This document shows, piece after piece, positions 45,646-55,741 of a DNA stretch of 64,000 nt (the first letter of the stretch is position 1; the number at the start of each line of letters is the position of its first letter). This stretch comes from Acidobacteriota bacterium (GTDB lineage: Bacteria; Acidobacteriota; UBA6911; RPQK01; DATIPO01), in contig DATIPQ010000101.1 in NCBI GenBank assembly GCA_035471785.1, positions 1 through 64,000 of the forward strand. The letters are read 5' to 3'. Under the pieces are notes generated by a model. That model did not search any database. It saw only the letters and a list, made by a program, of their open reading frames with translations, and was not told where the DNA came from. The position numbers and the translations under genes are program-made.

Positions 45646-46173
45646 TCAGGCGTGAGCCGCCGCGAAGTTGTGCAGGGCTTCCTGATGGTGCAGTTCGTGC
45701 CCCGCCATCACGTAGGCCAGGGCCCTTACCGTGAAGGAATATCCCGAAGCCGTTCCCGTCCGCGTCCAGGCTTCCTCGGGAAAACCGCGCAGCAAGGCCA
45801 GGTGGGAACGGCGGGCGGCCAGAAACTCCTCGATCAGGTCCGACCAGCCGCGCTCCATGGCGTTGGAGTTTTCCACCCACTCGTCCTGCTCGAATGAAGG
45901 CAACGAAGCCGGATCTTTGCGGGCGAAGCTGAGGGCCCGAAAGGCGAACATGCGCTCCGAATCGATGAGGTGACACATGATCTGCTTGGGGCACCATTTC
46001 CCTTCCCCCAGCGGCCTTTCGGCGTCCTCTTCGCTGAGCCCTCCCAGCAATTGCACGGTCTGGGCGGCCTGATCTTCGAGGATCTGCAGAAGGTCCCCGT
46101 CAGGAACCCGGGAGATATAGTTGTGATAGTACTTGAAGTACTCCGATTGGTCGGGTCGCTGCAATGCGCTCAT
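45646..46173 (-). CDS. DinB-superfamily protein
   Basis: A 175-residue four-helix-bundle protein of the DinB/YfiT superfamily. The metal-binding histidines appear in MCHLIDSERMFAFRAL (first) and MAGHELHHQEAL (second and third), and GKWCPKQIMCHL is the common W-x-x-K-x-I-x-x-H motif. Such proteins are thiol-dependent transferases or metal-binding proteins of uncertain role. The ATG at 46173 has AAGGAG 6 bases upstream, which decides the start over an upstream ATG at 46236. Confidence 0.88.
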   Translation of the reverse strand: MSALQRPDQSEYFKYYHNYISRVPDGDLLQILEDQAAQTVQLLGGLSEEDAERPLGEGKWCPKQIMCHLIDSERMFAFRALSFARKDPASLPSFEQDEWVENSNAMERGWSDLIEEFLAARRSHLALLRGFPEEAWTRTGTASGYSFTVRALAYVMAGHELHHQEALHNFAAAHA

Positions 46174-46313
46174 CCGGTCTCCTTTCTCCCTCCGTTGAGG
46201 AGGATCGCCCCGACATTGTAAGGCCCGGGAGTTCAATCAGGCAGATCCAATGCCCGCCGGGAGGGCGATCCACTCCGAAAAAGCAAAGGCCTGCGGCCGG
46301 GCGCGCCATCTGA

Positions 46314-46562
46314 CTAGTGCAGTCGGTCAAGAGTCTTGAGCCATGCTGCATCCTAACTTTAATCGGGCCAACCGCGGTACCCAGGGTTGCGCCCTTGCGT
46401 CGCTGCGCTTGCAGCGGGCTCCACCCTGGGCTAGCGAATCGCACCCCTTCGGGGTTCTTTTGAACTTCGCATATCGCACCTCGAACTTGGCAAGACCCTG
46501 GGCTGGCGAATCTGTCCCTGTCAGGGACAAGAACGTCTCAAGCGCGATGAACGTCTCGCTAG
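46314..46562 (+). repeat. chimeric family A/E repeat, copy A4
   Basis: Starts CTAGTGCAG like family A. The middle, TACCCAGGGTTGCGCCCTTG to CACCCTGGGCTAGCGAATCG, follows the family E type at 12521, and the latter part (CCCTGGGCTGGCGAATCTG and the TGTCCCT-gtc-AGGGACA hairpin) returns to family A. A CTAG lies at 46559-46562 as a possible right end, but the GCACTAG terminus is lost. It occupies most of the gene-free interval 46174-46630. Confidence 0.7.
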
Positions 46563-46630
46563 GGACGGGTCGCAGCCTGGTCCAGGCGGCTTCTTGACAA
46601 GGGTCGACGGCAACCCGCATCTTTTCGGCC

Positions 46631-47191
46631 ATGGCATCACGGCAGATCGAGGACGCATTGGGGCTGGTGCTGCGGCTGCTGGCAGTGATTTGGGTCGTTG
46701 AACTGGTCAATTGGCTGCTCCTCGACCATCGTTTGGCCTCCCTGGGGATCATTCCCCGCCAAGCGCGCGGACTCATCGGCGTGGTGGCTGCGCCCCTGCT
46801 GCACGCCAGTCCCGAGCACGCCCTGGCCAACAGCCTGCCGCTCTTGCTGCTGGGAGGGCTGGTGGCCCTCAACGGACGCAAGGTCTTTCTGACCGCCACG
46901 GTGACGATCGTCCTGCTGGGCGGAGCGGGCGTGTGGCTGCTGGCCCGCGATGCGGTTCATATCGGCGCCAGCGGACTTATCTTCGGCTACTTCGGCTTCC
47001 TGCTGGCCCGCGGATGGCTCGACCGCAGCCTTTTCTCGCTGCTCCTGGCGCTGGCCGCCATCGTCCTCTACGGAGGGATGATCTGGGGCCTCACCCCCAT
47101 TGCGGCGGGTCCCGAGGTCTCCTGGGAAGCCCACCTCGGCGGCTTCCTGGCGGGCATCGTTGCCTCGGCTTGGGCGAGGCGTGGCCCTTAA
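46631..47191 (+). CDS. rhomboid-family intramembrane serine protease
   Basis: A 186-residue membrane protease with about six helices. The catalytic Ser is S115 in HIGASGLIFGYFGF and the catalytic His is H168 in WEAHLGGFLAG. An EHALAN segment (H63, N67) supplies the oxyanion-side residues. Rhomboids cut transmembrane segments of membrane proteins; the substrate is unknown. The length is the compact bacterial form. No operon partner; the APC permease gene follows after 77 bases. Confidence 0.9.
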   Translation: MASRQIEDALGLVLRLLAVIWVVELVNWLLLDHRLASLGIIPRQARGLIGVVAAPLLHASPEHALANSLPLLLLGGLVALNGRKVFLTATVTIVLLGGAGVWLLARDAVHIGASGLIFGYFGFLLARGWLDRSLFSLLLALAAIVLYGGMIWGLTPIAAGPEVSWEAHLGGFLAGIVASAWARRGP

Positions 47192-47268
47192 GCGAACGCC
47201 GTCGGCCACCGCTCCGCGCGGGTTGAGGTAGCATAGGCCGTCCCCCAAGCGTCCGAGCAGGGAATGCC

Positions 47269-48588
47269 ATGACGGAACGATCTCCATCAAACCCGCCTGC
47301 GGCCAGAACGAAACTCGGGCTGTGGACGGCCACGGCCCTGGTGGTGGGCAACATGGTGGGTTCGGGGATCTTCCTGCTGCCGGCTTCGCTGGCCCCCTAT
47401 CGGGGCGCCGCCTTGCTGGGATGGCTGGTGACCGCTGTCGGAGCCTTGGTGGTGGCAACGGTCTTCGCCCGGCTGGCCCGCCGCATTCCCCAGGCAGGCG
47501 GACCTTATGCCTACGCACGCGAGGGCTTCGGCGACTTCGCCGGATTCCTCATGGCCTGGGGCTACTGGATCTCCATCCTGGCCACCAACGCCGCCATTTC
47601 GGTGGCGATGGTCAGCTATCTGACCGTCTTCTGGCCGGTGCTGAGCCGCCACCGGACGGTGGCGGCGGGCGTGGCCCTGGGCGTGGTGTGGCTGCTGACC
47701 TGGATCAATGCCAGCGGCATCCGGCGGGGAGGGATGACTCAGCTCGCCACCACCCTGCTCAAACTGGTGCCGCTGATCGCCGTCGGCACCGTGGGCTGGG
47801 CCTTCGTCGATTTGGAGAACATCGTGGCGGCGCCCGCCGACGGACAGCCCCTGGGATCGGCCTTGCTGGCCTCGGTGACGCTGACCTTGTGGGCTTTTCT
47901 GGGGCTGGAGTCGGCGACTATCCCGGCCGAGAACGTCGCGGATCCACGCCGAACCATCCCGCGCGCGACGCTGCTGGGAACCGGCCTGACCGCAGTCATC
48001 TACATCGTCAGCAGCAGCGCCGTTTCGGGCATGCTGCCCGCAGAGACCCTGGAACTTTCCACCGCCCCCTTCGCCGACGCCGCCCGCGTCATTTGGGGAA
48101 GCTGGGGGGCCTATCTGGTGGGAATCGGGGCCGCGGTGTCCTGCTTCGGCGCCCTCAACGGCTGGATTCTGGTGCAGGGACAACTGCCCATGGCCATGGC
48201 CCGGGACGGACTCTTCCCCGCGCTTTTCGGACGCACCGCCCCCGACGGCACCCCGTCCACAGCCATCGTCATATCGAGCGTGCTGTCCAGCTTCATCCTG
48301 GTGCTCAACTACACCCGCAGCCTGGTGGAACTCTTCACCTTCGCCATCTTGCTGGCCACCATCACCGCCGTCATTCCCTATGCCTTCGCCTCCATGAGCG
48401 AGTTGAAGTGGGTGCTGCGCCAGAAGCCCTCCAGGATGGGCCGTCCGGCAGCCGCGGCGCTGGCCTCGGTGGCCTTCCTCTACTCGCTGTGGGTCATCGC
48501 CGGAGCCGGCGCCGAAGCCGTCTATTGGGGATTTCTCCTGCTCCTGGCGGGACTCCCCGTCTACGTCGTGATGAGGAGCCGTTCATGA
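47269..48588 (+). CDS. APC-family amino acid antiporter (AdiC/basic amino acid type)
   Basis: A 439-residue transporter with 12 predicted helices. TM1 holds VVGNMVGSGIFLLPASLAPY, the AdiC-like substrate loop, and TM6 holds LTLWAFLGLESATIPAENV. The overall length and C-terminal layout resemble arginine/agmatine and related exchangers. Its stop overlaps the start of a DDAH-type hydrolase gene (ATGA at 48585), so the pair probably handles arginine-like compounds: import or exchange of methylarginine, arginine or citrulline. The exact substrate is inferred from context only. Confidence 0.88.
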   Translation: MTERSPSNPPAARTKLGLWTATALVVGNMVGSGIFLLPASLAPYRGAALLGWLVTAVGALVVATVFARLARRIPQAGGPYAYAREGFGDFAGFLMAWGYWISILATNAAISVAMVSYLTVFWPVLSRHRTVAAGVALGVVWLLTWINASGIRRGGMTQLATTLLKLVPLIAVGTVGWAFVDLENIVAAPADGQPLGSALLASVTLTLWAFLGLESATIPAENVADPRRTIPRATLLGTGLTAVIYIVSSSAVSGMLPAETLELSTAPFADAARVIWGSWGAYLVGIGAAVSCFGALNGWILVQGQLPMAMARDGLFPALFGRTAPDGTPSTAIVISSVLSSFILVLNYTRSLVELFTFAILLATITAVIPYAFASMSELKWVLRQKPSRMGRPAAAALASVAFLYSLWVIAGAGAEAVYWGFLLLLAGLPVYVVMRSRS

Positions 48589-49352
48589 ATTTGTCACTGC
48601 GCACAGCACTGGTGCGGCCTCCCGGCCCGGAGTTCGCCTCGGGGCTGACCACTCAACCGCCGGCTGCACACGACCTGCGAGAGGCGCTGCGCCAGCATCA
48701 GGCCTACGTGGATGCCCTGCGGGAAGCGGGCCTGCACGTCGAAGTGATGGAGCCCTTGCAGGGCCATCCCGATGCCTGGTTCGTCGAGGACGTGGCCGTC
48801 CTGGTGCCGCAAGGCGTGGTCTTGACGCGTCCCGGCGCACCGTCCCGCCGGGGGGAAGTCGAATCGGTGCAAGCGGCCTTAAAAGGCCTCCCCCTGATCG
48901 GACGCATCGAGGCCCCCGCCACGCTGGACGGCGGAGACGTCCTGGTGGCCGAAAAGCGCGTCTTCATCGGACTCTCCGCGCGCACCAATGGGCAGGGCGT
49001 CCGCCAACTTTCCGACCTGCTGGAACCCATGGGCTACCAGTGCTGCCAGATCGAGGTGGGGCCCGGACTGCATCTGAAGTCCGACCTCAACTGGATTGGG
49101 CCGGAGACCATGCTGACGACTTCCCGTTTCGCCGACCATCCTTCCCTTCAGGATTTCCGCCTGATGGTGGTCGACGACGACGAGTCCTACGCCGCCAACG
49201 CCCTGCCCGTCAACGACCGCCTGCTGCTGGCCCGAGGATTCCCCAAGACACGCCGGCAACTGAAATCTCAGGGCTTCAACGTCACTGAAGTCGAGACCGG
49301 CGAAGCCCGCAAGATGGACGGCGGCCTGACCTGCCTTTCCCTGCGCTGGTGA
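48585..49352 (+). CDS. dimethylarginine dimethylaminohydrolase-type N-omega hydrolase
   Basis: A 255-residue enzyme of the guanidino-group-modifying (DDAH/arginine deiminase-like) superfamily. The catalytic cysteine is C250 in GGLTCLSLRW, the catalytic histidine lies in GLHLKSDLNW, and DGGDVL and WFVEDVAVL carry the guanidinium-binding acids. DDAH converts N-omega-methylated arginines to citrulline and methylamines. Start ATG at 48585 overlaps the transporter gene. Related members act on other guanidines, so the substrate is not certain. Confidence 0.87.
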   Translation: MNLSLRTALVRPPGPEFASGLTTQPPAAHDLREALRQHQAYVDALREAGLHVEVMEPLQGHPDAWFVEDVAVLVPQGVVLTRPGAPSRRGEVESVQAALKGLPLIGRIEAPATLDGGDVLVAEKRVFIGLSARTNGQGVRQLSDLLEPMGYQCCQIEVGPGLHLKSDLNWIGPETMLTTSRFADHPSLQDFRLMVVDDDESYAANALPVNDRLLLARGFPKTRRQLKSQGFNVTEVETGEARKMDGGLTCLSLRW

Positions 49353-49397
49353 GCGGGCGACCGAGATGCTCCTTGACTGGTGGGAGGCCTCCTTGCG

Positions 49398-49540
49398 GCC
49401 CTTCTTTACGCCAGGGCTATGGGAGGGCTTGGCGGGTACCAGCGACCGGGATGATGCTTGAGTGGTGGGAGGCATCATCCCGGTTGCCGGTACCTTCGAG
49501 CCATCGCCAAGCCCTCCATAGCCTTGGCGCAAGGAGGGCC
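49398..49540. terminator. very long imperfect hairpin between convergent genes
   Basis: The arms GGCCCTTCTTTACGCCAGGG ... GGGATGATGC (left, ending near 49457) and GCATCATCCCGGTTGCCGGT ... GGAGGGCC (right, starting near 49472) pair over about 60 bases with a 14-base loop, with a short insertion in the right arm. It is two family F-like units in inverted order. Sitting between the ends of the DDAH and amidase genes, it may stop or protect both transcripts; there is no T-run. Confidence 0.6.
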
Positions 49541-49554
49541 CCAGGGGTGCCTGG

Positions 49555-50967
49555 CTAACCCGGCAGCCGCGGCAGGCCGGGAGAGGAGAGGTCGTGGAGG
49601 TGGCGGGCGGTGCAGAGGACTTGCTCTTCGCCCAGCGGACGCCCCACTACCTGCAGGCCCGCCGGGAAACCGTTGGCGTCCGGTCCCACCGGGACCGAGG
49701 CCACGGGCAGGCTGGTCAGGCTGAGCAGGAAGGTGGAGGCCAGCCAGTCGATGTAGGTCTTCATCTTCTGGCCGCCGATGGTCTCGGGGTAGTTCTGCTC
49801 CACAGGAAAGGGCGGGACGGCCAGGGTGGGCGTGAGCAGGTGGTGGTAGTCCTGCAAGAAATCGCCCATGAGGCGCCACAGATGTCCCCGGGCCTGCTCG
49901 GCGGCGGCCAGTTCCTCGGTCGTGACCTCGAGTCCGGCTTCGATGTTGCCGCGCAGGTTGTCGCCGAACTGTCCCAGAAAGCCTAAGCGCCGCAGGTGAT
50001 GACAGACCATCCAGTGCCCTCTTAAAGCGATGAAGGCCTGGCGGGCGAAGGAGAGGTCGAGTTCGACCTCTTCCACCACGGCTCCCGCCTGGCGCAGTTC
50101 CAGGGCGGCCTGGCGGCAGGCCTGCTCGACCTCCTCATCGACGCCGTAGCCGGAGATGTCGGCGCAGTAGGCGACTTTCAGGTCTTCGGGGAGTTCGCTC
50201 AGGCATCCCCCCAGGAAGTCGCGTCCCTGGACGGGCTGGTAGATGGGGCACTCAGGGGACGGTCCGGCGGCGGCTTGCAGGAAGAGGGCGATGTCGGGGA
50301 AGGTGCGTCCCAGTCCGCCGCTGACCTGCAGGTTGTCCCACAAGTACTCGGAGGGGACGGTGGGCACCAGTCCCGGCGAAGGACGCAGGCCAGCCACTCC
50401 GCAAAAGGCCGCCGGGATGCGCAGCGACCCGCCCAGGTCGGTGCCTTCGGCCAGCGAAATGATGCCGGTGGCCAGCGCCGCCGCTCCGCCCCCGGTGGAT
50501 CCGCCGGCGCTGCGCTGCAGGTTCCAGGGATTGCGGGTGCGTCCGAAGACGGGGTTGAAGGTGTTGCCGCCGGCGGCGAACTCGGGGGTGTTGGTCTTGC
50601 CCAGGATGACGGCCCCGGCGGCCCGCAGGCGGCGCACCACCAGCGCGTCCTCGTCGGGGACGTTGTCGGCGTAGACCGTGCACCCGAAGGTGGTGCGCAG
50701 GCCTTTCACCGGCGTCACGTCCTTGATGCCCGCCACCAGTCCATGCAGAAGCCCCAGTTCCTCTCCCCGCGCCTGCCGCTCATCCAGGGCCCTGGCCTCG
50801 TCCTCGGCCTTTTCCGAAACCGTCACAACCGCGTTGATGTGCGGGTTGACTTCGTCTAACCGTCTCCGACAAGCCTCCAGAAGCTCGCGCGCCGACAACT
50901 CGCCTCGGGCGATCATCTCCCGCTGCCGGTAGGCCGGCGAGCGAGCGATATCTTTGCTCTCATCCAT
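49555..50967 (-). CDS. amidase-signature family hydrolase
   Basis: A 470-residue amidase with the Ser-Ser-Lys triad: K82 in GIKDVTPVKG, S157 in SAGGSTGG and S181 in DLGGSLRIPA. The family hydrolyses linear amides, including urea-derived ones such as ureidomalonate or allophanate-like substrates. The ATG at 50967 has AGGAG upstream. It lies 47 bases after a cyclase-family gene on the same strand, separated by a family F repeat. Together with the genes upstream it may finish breakdown of a ring compound. The last residues are unremarkable. Confidence 0.88.
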   Translation of the reverse strand: MDESKDIARSPAYRQREMIARGELSARELLEACRRRLDEVNPHINAVVTVSEKAEDEARALDERQARGEELGLLHGLVAGIKDVTPVKGLRTTFGCTVYADNVPDEDALVVRRLRAAGAVILGKTNTPEFAAGGNTFNPVFGRTRNPWNLQRSAGGSTGGGAAALATGIISLAEGTDLGGSLRIPAAFCGVAGLRPSPGLVPTVPSEYLWDNLQVSGGLGRTFPDIALFLQAAAGPSPECPIYQPVQGRDFLGGCLSELPEDLKVAYCADISGYGVDEEVEQACRQAALELRQAGAVVEEVELDLSFARQAFIALRGHWMVCHHLRRLGFLGQFGDNLRGNIEAGLEVTTEELAAAEQARGHLWRLMGDFLQDYHHLLTPTLAVPPFPVEQNYPETIGGQKMKTYIDWLASTFLLSLTSLPVASVPVGPDANGFPAGLQVVGRPLGEEQVLCTARHLHDLSSPGLPRLPG

Positions 50968-50983
50968 GCCTGACTCCTGCCCG

Positions 50984-51008
50984 CCCTCCATAGCTTTAGC
51001 CAAGGAGG
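50984..51008 (-). repeat. family F repeat between cyclase and amidase genes
   Basis: CCCTCCATAGCTTTAGCCAA followed by GGAGG resembles the strings at 12681 and 49520. It can fold as CCTCC/GGAGG. It lies between two genes of one probable operon, where it may tune relative mRNA levels. Confidence 0.45.
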
Positions 51009-51014
51009 TCAGCT

Positions 51015-51806
51015 TTAACGGTCGCCGAAGGCCACCACCCGGCAGAAGGCCGCTTCGCCGCCTTTGAACAACCAGGGAAAGACGCCCAGCGTAAGGCGTT
51101 TATTGGCCAGCTCGGGGTTGTCGATCTCTCCGCCCAGGTTTTCGATATGCATGCAGTCGTGGGGGAAAAGGGCGTTGTGGGTCAACTGGTAGGCGCTGTC
51201 GGGGAAGAGCTTCTCCAGTGCTTCAGCGCCGCCGAACTTCTCTTCGCAGAGTTTGCGCACCCGGTCGCAGTGGCCGTGCATCCCTTTGCCCAGAAAGCGC
51301 CCGATGGGAAGGCACATGGGATGGTCGGTGGAGATGCAGTCCACGCCCCAGATGCGGATTTTCTTTTCCAGCAGCCAGTCCACCATCCTGGGATGGGCGC
51401 CGGGATGGAGGTGGATGTAGCGCTCTTCGTCGGCCTCATCGCCGAACTGGGCGTAGCGGTGCCATCCCGTGTGCAGGAGCAGGATGTCGCCGTTCCTGAT
51501 TTCTACCCGGTCCTCGATCATCTCGGGGGTGTAGGCGGCCAGGTCGTCCATCTCGTCGCTGAGGTCGACGATGACTCCGGGACCGTAGAGCCAGTCCAGG
51601 GGGATCTGGTCGATGGTGCGTCCGCTGGTGACGAAATGGCGGGGAGCGTCGAGATGGGTGCCCATGTGGTTGGAGGTCTGGATGTACTGAGCGTTGACGC
51701 CATGCTCGGCTTTGCGCTTGATGTACTTGACCTCGAAGGGCGGATAGTAGGGCCAGAAAGGCGCGTCCTGGTTGAGGGGTTGGCTGAGATCATAGATTTT
51801 CTTCAT
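51015..51806 (-). CDS. cyclase-family metal-dependent hydrolase (kynurenine formamidase-like)
   Basis: A 263-residue enzyme of the cyclase/kynurenine formamidase family, recognised by H47-x-G49-T-H51-x-D53-x-P55-x-H57, the metal site HMGTHLDAPRHF, then GDILLLHTGWHRY and the CHIENL-like HDCMHIENLGGE near the end. Characterised members hydrolyse formamides, isatin or cyclic imides. SD AGGAGA before the ATG at 51806. Its start overlaps the stop of the acyl-CoA synthetase gene (ATGA), placing it in the NCS1 operon. Confidence 0.87.
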   Translation of the reverse strand: MKKIYDLSQPLNQDAPFWPYYPPFEVKYIKRKAEHGVNAQYIQTSNHMGTHLDAPRHFVTSGRTIDQIPLDWLYGPGVIVDLSDEMDDLAAYTPEMIEDRVEIRNGDILLLHTGWHRYAQFGDEADEERYIHLHPGAHPRMVDWLLEKKIRIWGVDCISTDHPMCLPIGRFLGKGMHGHCDRVRKLCEEKFGGAEALEKLFPDSAYQLTHNALFPHDCMHIENLGGEIDNPELANKRLTLGVFPWLFKGGEAAFCRVVAFGDR

Positions 51807-53316
51807 GATGTCTCCTGCTCTCGACTGCGGACCTGGAAAAGCTTCTTGACCTCGGGCTTGGTCACCTTGCCCAGCACGTTGCGGGGCAAGGACTCCACCG
51901 TCCGCAGGTCTTTGGGAATCTTGTAGGCGGCCAGCTTGTCCCTGCACCAGCCGCGCAGGCTTTCGATGTCGGGCGCCGGGGATTGGGCGGCGTTTTCCGC
52001 CCCCTGCGCCGAAGGGGCCGGAACCAAGGCTGCGCACACCCGTTCGCCCCATTCCGGATCGGGCACACCCACCACGGCGCATTCGGCAATGGCGGGATGC
52101 GTCCGCAAGACGTCCTCGATTTCCAGCGCCGAAACCTTATATCCGCCGGTCTTGATGATGTCAACCGAAGAGCGTCCCAGGATGCGGTAGCAGCCGTTCT
52201 CGACGACCGCCATGTCGCCGGTCTTGAAATAACCGTCCTCGGTGAAGGATTCGGCAGTGGCCTGAGGACGGTTCCAATACTCCAGAAAGACCATCGGCCC
52301 TTTGACCTGGATTTGCCCGCTGCGGCCTTCTTCTTCAAAGGGCTCGCCCCCCTCGTCGACCAGCCGAAGGTCGACCCCCGGCAGCGGACGCCCCACGAAT
52401 CCCGGACGGCGCTCGCCTTGCAGCGGGTTTGAAAGCGCCATCCCGATCTCGGTCATGCCGTAGCGTTCCAGCAGGTCGTGCCCGCTGATCTCCTTCCAGC
52501 GGCGGAAATCGCCCGCGGGCAGGGCGGCCGATCCCGACACCATCAGGCGCAGCTCGCGGCAGCCTCGGGAGAGGCGGCGTCGCTGCCGGGCGGTGCATTC
52601 TTCCCAGTGGCGGATGAGGCGGGCGTAGATGGTTGGGACGGCCATGAAGAGCGTGATGCGTCCGCCGGCCAGGCGCTCCCAGGCTTCGGCGGCATCGAAG
52701 CGGGGCAAGAACTCCACGCAGGCTCCGCACCAGAAGGCGCACAGCATGGCGTTGACGATGCCGTGGGTGTGGTGCAGGGGCAGCACGTGCAGGATGCGGT
52801 CGTCCTGTCTCCACCCCCAGGCCTCGACCAGCGTCTCCACCTGGGCGGCGATGTTGGCATGGGTCGTGACCACGCCCTTGGGACGCGAGGTGGTTCCGCT
52901 GGTGTAGAGAATCATGGCGCGGCGGTCGGGCGAGAGCTGCGGCATGTCTGCGCCTTCACCGGAATGAGGGTCGGCGTCGAGTTCCTCAAGATCGAAGCGG
53001 CGGGCCCCGGTGTCGTGGATGACGTAACGCTGCTCGCGGGGGGGATGCAGCGCGCACAAGGGTACGGCGACGCCTCCCGCCATCCAGATGCCCAAGAGAA
53101 CCGAAACGTAGTCGATTCCCGGCTCGGCCAAGAAGGCCACGCGGGCTTCCTCCAGGTCTTGCAGCGGCTCGTCGGCGGTCTTGAGCAGATGAGCCGCCAC
53201 AGCCCGCGCCCGCGCCCGCACCTGTCCATAGGTATAGGATCCGCCGCCGTCGGCCAGAGCCGTCCGCGAGGCGAAGGCTTGTACCTGCTCCAGCAGCGGC
53301 GCTGTGACGCCTTTCG

Positions 53317-53320
<4 letters not shown>
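51803..53320 (-). CDS. acyl-CoA synthetase, malonyl-CoA synthetase (MatB/ACSF3)-like
   Basis: A 505-residue AMP-forming ligase of the ANL superfamily. Motifs are the P-loop LYTSGTTSRPKGVV, the A5 region LERYGMTEIGMALSNPLQGE, then RPGFVGRPLPGVDLRLVDE, TGD in FKTGDMAV and IKTGGYKVSALEIED with the catalytic Lys in LPRNVLGKVTKPEV. The GMTE-x-x-M-x-x-SNP-x-x-GERRPG string is characteristic of malonyl-CoA synthetases. Start ATG at 53320 overlaps the permease stop. Longer readings upstream lie on the antisense of the permease and are rejected. Confidence 0.85.
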
Positions 53321-54762
<1,442 letters not shown>

Positions 54763-54986
54763 GGGCGGCGGTATTGTACCTTACGGTCGTGTGACCGGCT
54801 TCATGGACGGGCATCTTCGAATGCCCTCCTTCGCTGAAGGCATGGAGGCGCTCCCGCGGCCCAAGCGAAGCGAGTCAGCCCGGCTCCTGCATTTTCAACT
54901 TGGTATATGCTCTTGAGAGTGATTTAACAGCGACTTTTATGAACCATTGGTTGCTATTCGAGATTATTTCCGATAAGATGGCAAGC

Positions 54987-55017
54987 GAGCCGTCGATGCC
55001 AAAACCATCGACGGCTC
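54987..55017 (+). repeat. perfect 12-bp hairpin
   Basis: GAGCCGTCGATG (54987-54998) and CATCGACGGCTC (55006-55017) pair perfectly around a 7-base loop. No T-run follows on the plus strand, so it is not a classic terminator. Confidence 0.75.
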
Positions 55018-55024
55018 TTAACCA

Positions 55025-55132
55025 CCGGAACCTCCGGGAAGGTCCCAGGTGGCCTAGGGCCAGTATAACTGAAAAACAGCCGTTGGGTGCACCCACAGTG
55101 CATATTTGGCATTCAGCTCCCGGAGGTTCCGG
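55025..55132 (+). repeat. spaced perfect 15-bp inverted repeats
   Basis: CCGGAACCTCCGGGA (55025-55039) and TCCCGGAGGTTCCGG (55118-55132) are exact inverted copies 78 bases apart. Each is flanked by a CCTAGG-like string (55053 and 55134). It could be a small mobile palindromic element. Confidence 0.65.
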
Positions 55133-55198
55133 TCCTAGGGAGAAAAGATGAATTTGCCGGCAAGAAACACTATCGCTGCTCATGGTATTCTTAGCATC

Positions 55199-55399
55199 AT
55201 GAGCACTTCGCACGAGTCCCTGAAGCAAGCCATCAAAGAGGCTTTGACCGAGACGCTGAACGAGCAGCGCGACGTTTTGCGGGACTTGTTGGCCGAAGTG
55301 CTTGAGGACGTCGCCCTTGTCGAAGCCATTGAACAAGGCCGTCAGACCGAGTCGGTAGACCGCGCACGTATCTTCGACCTGCTTGAGGACCGTTCGTGA
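55199..55399 (+). CDS. antitoxin of a RelE/ParE-type module
   Basis: A 66-residue acidic, helical protein (MSTSHESLKQAIKEALTETL ... DRARIFDLLEDRS). Small, acidic and directly upstream of a RelE/ParE-like toxin with a GTGA overlap, it fits the antitoxin role. An upstream in-frame ATG at 55148 is less likely because it has no good ribosome-binding site. The DNA-binding part, if any, is not obvious. The antitoxin should wrap the toxin and repress its own operon. Confidence 0.75.
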   Translation: MSTSHESLKQAIKEALTETLNEQRDVLRDLLAEVLEDVALVEAIEQGRQTESVDRARIFDLLEDRS

Positions 55400-55668
55400 G
55401 AACGGCGTTCCGCAAGAGCTTCGAGCGCGACTTGAAGAAGCTGAGAAAAGATAGGCAACTGCTTCGTCGAATCCGCGAAGTGATCGAAGAGGTGGAAGCG
55501 GCGGGTGAATTGAAGGAGCTTTCAAGCCTCAAGAAGTTGGTCGGCGGCAGCGGGCAGTTTTATCGCTTTCGTCTCGGCGACTACCGGGTCGGCCTCGAGA
55601 TCGAAGGCACGACAGCGGTTTTCGTGCGCTGCCTCCATCGCCGCGACATCTACCGATACTTCCCCTGA
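55396..55668 (+). CDS. RelE/ParE-family toxin
   Basis: A 90-residue basic protein with a GTG start: FRKSFERDLKKLRKDRQLLR, then GSGQFYRFRLGDYRVGLEIE and CLHRRDIYRYFP. The pattern of two N-terminal helices then a beta-sheet with conserved R-x-R-x-G-D-Y-R and an R-x-x-I-Y-R tail is typical of RelE mRNA interferases and ParE relatives. Overlaps the antitoxin by 4 bases. Repeat A3 follows 73 bases later. Confidence 0.88.
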   Translation: MRTAFRKSFERDLKKLRKDRQLLRRIREVIEEVEAAGELKELSSLKKLVGGSGQFYRFRLGDYRVGLEIEGTTAVFVRCLHRRDIYRYFP

Positions 55669-55741
55669 GCTAAGGCGGCACCTGAAAGATCGAGAGGATC
55701 AGGAGTTCGGCAGTACTTCGCTGGAGCCATGGCGGAAGCCA

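Larger units (their letters stand above)
54763..55198. other. gene-free, hairpin-rich interval
   Basis: 436 bases with no supported gene. From left to right: a family F-like foldback (CCCTCCTTCGCTGAAGGCAT, GGAGG at 54813-54845); an AT-rich part; a perfect 12-base hairpin at 54987-55017; and a widely spaced perfect 15-base inverted repeat at 55025-55039 and 55118-55132. The antitoxin promoter should lie near the right end. Confidence 0.6.

Noticed and set aside
54900-55151. Small frame in the hairpin-rich interval
   Set aside because: It runs through both palindromes, has no ribosome-binding site and no protein-like core.
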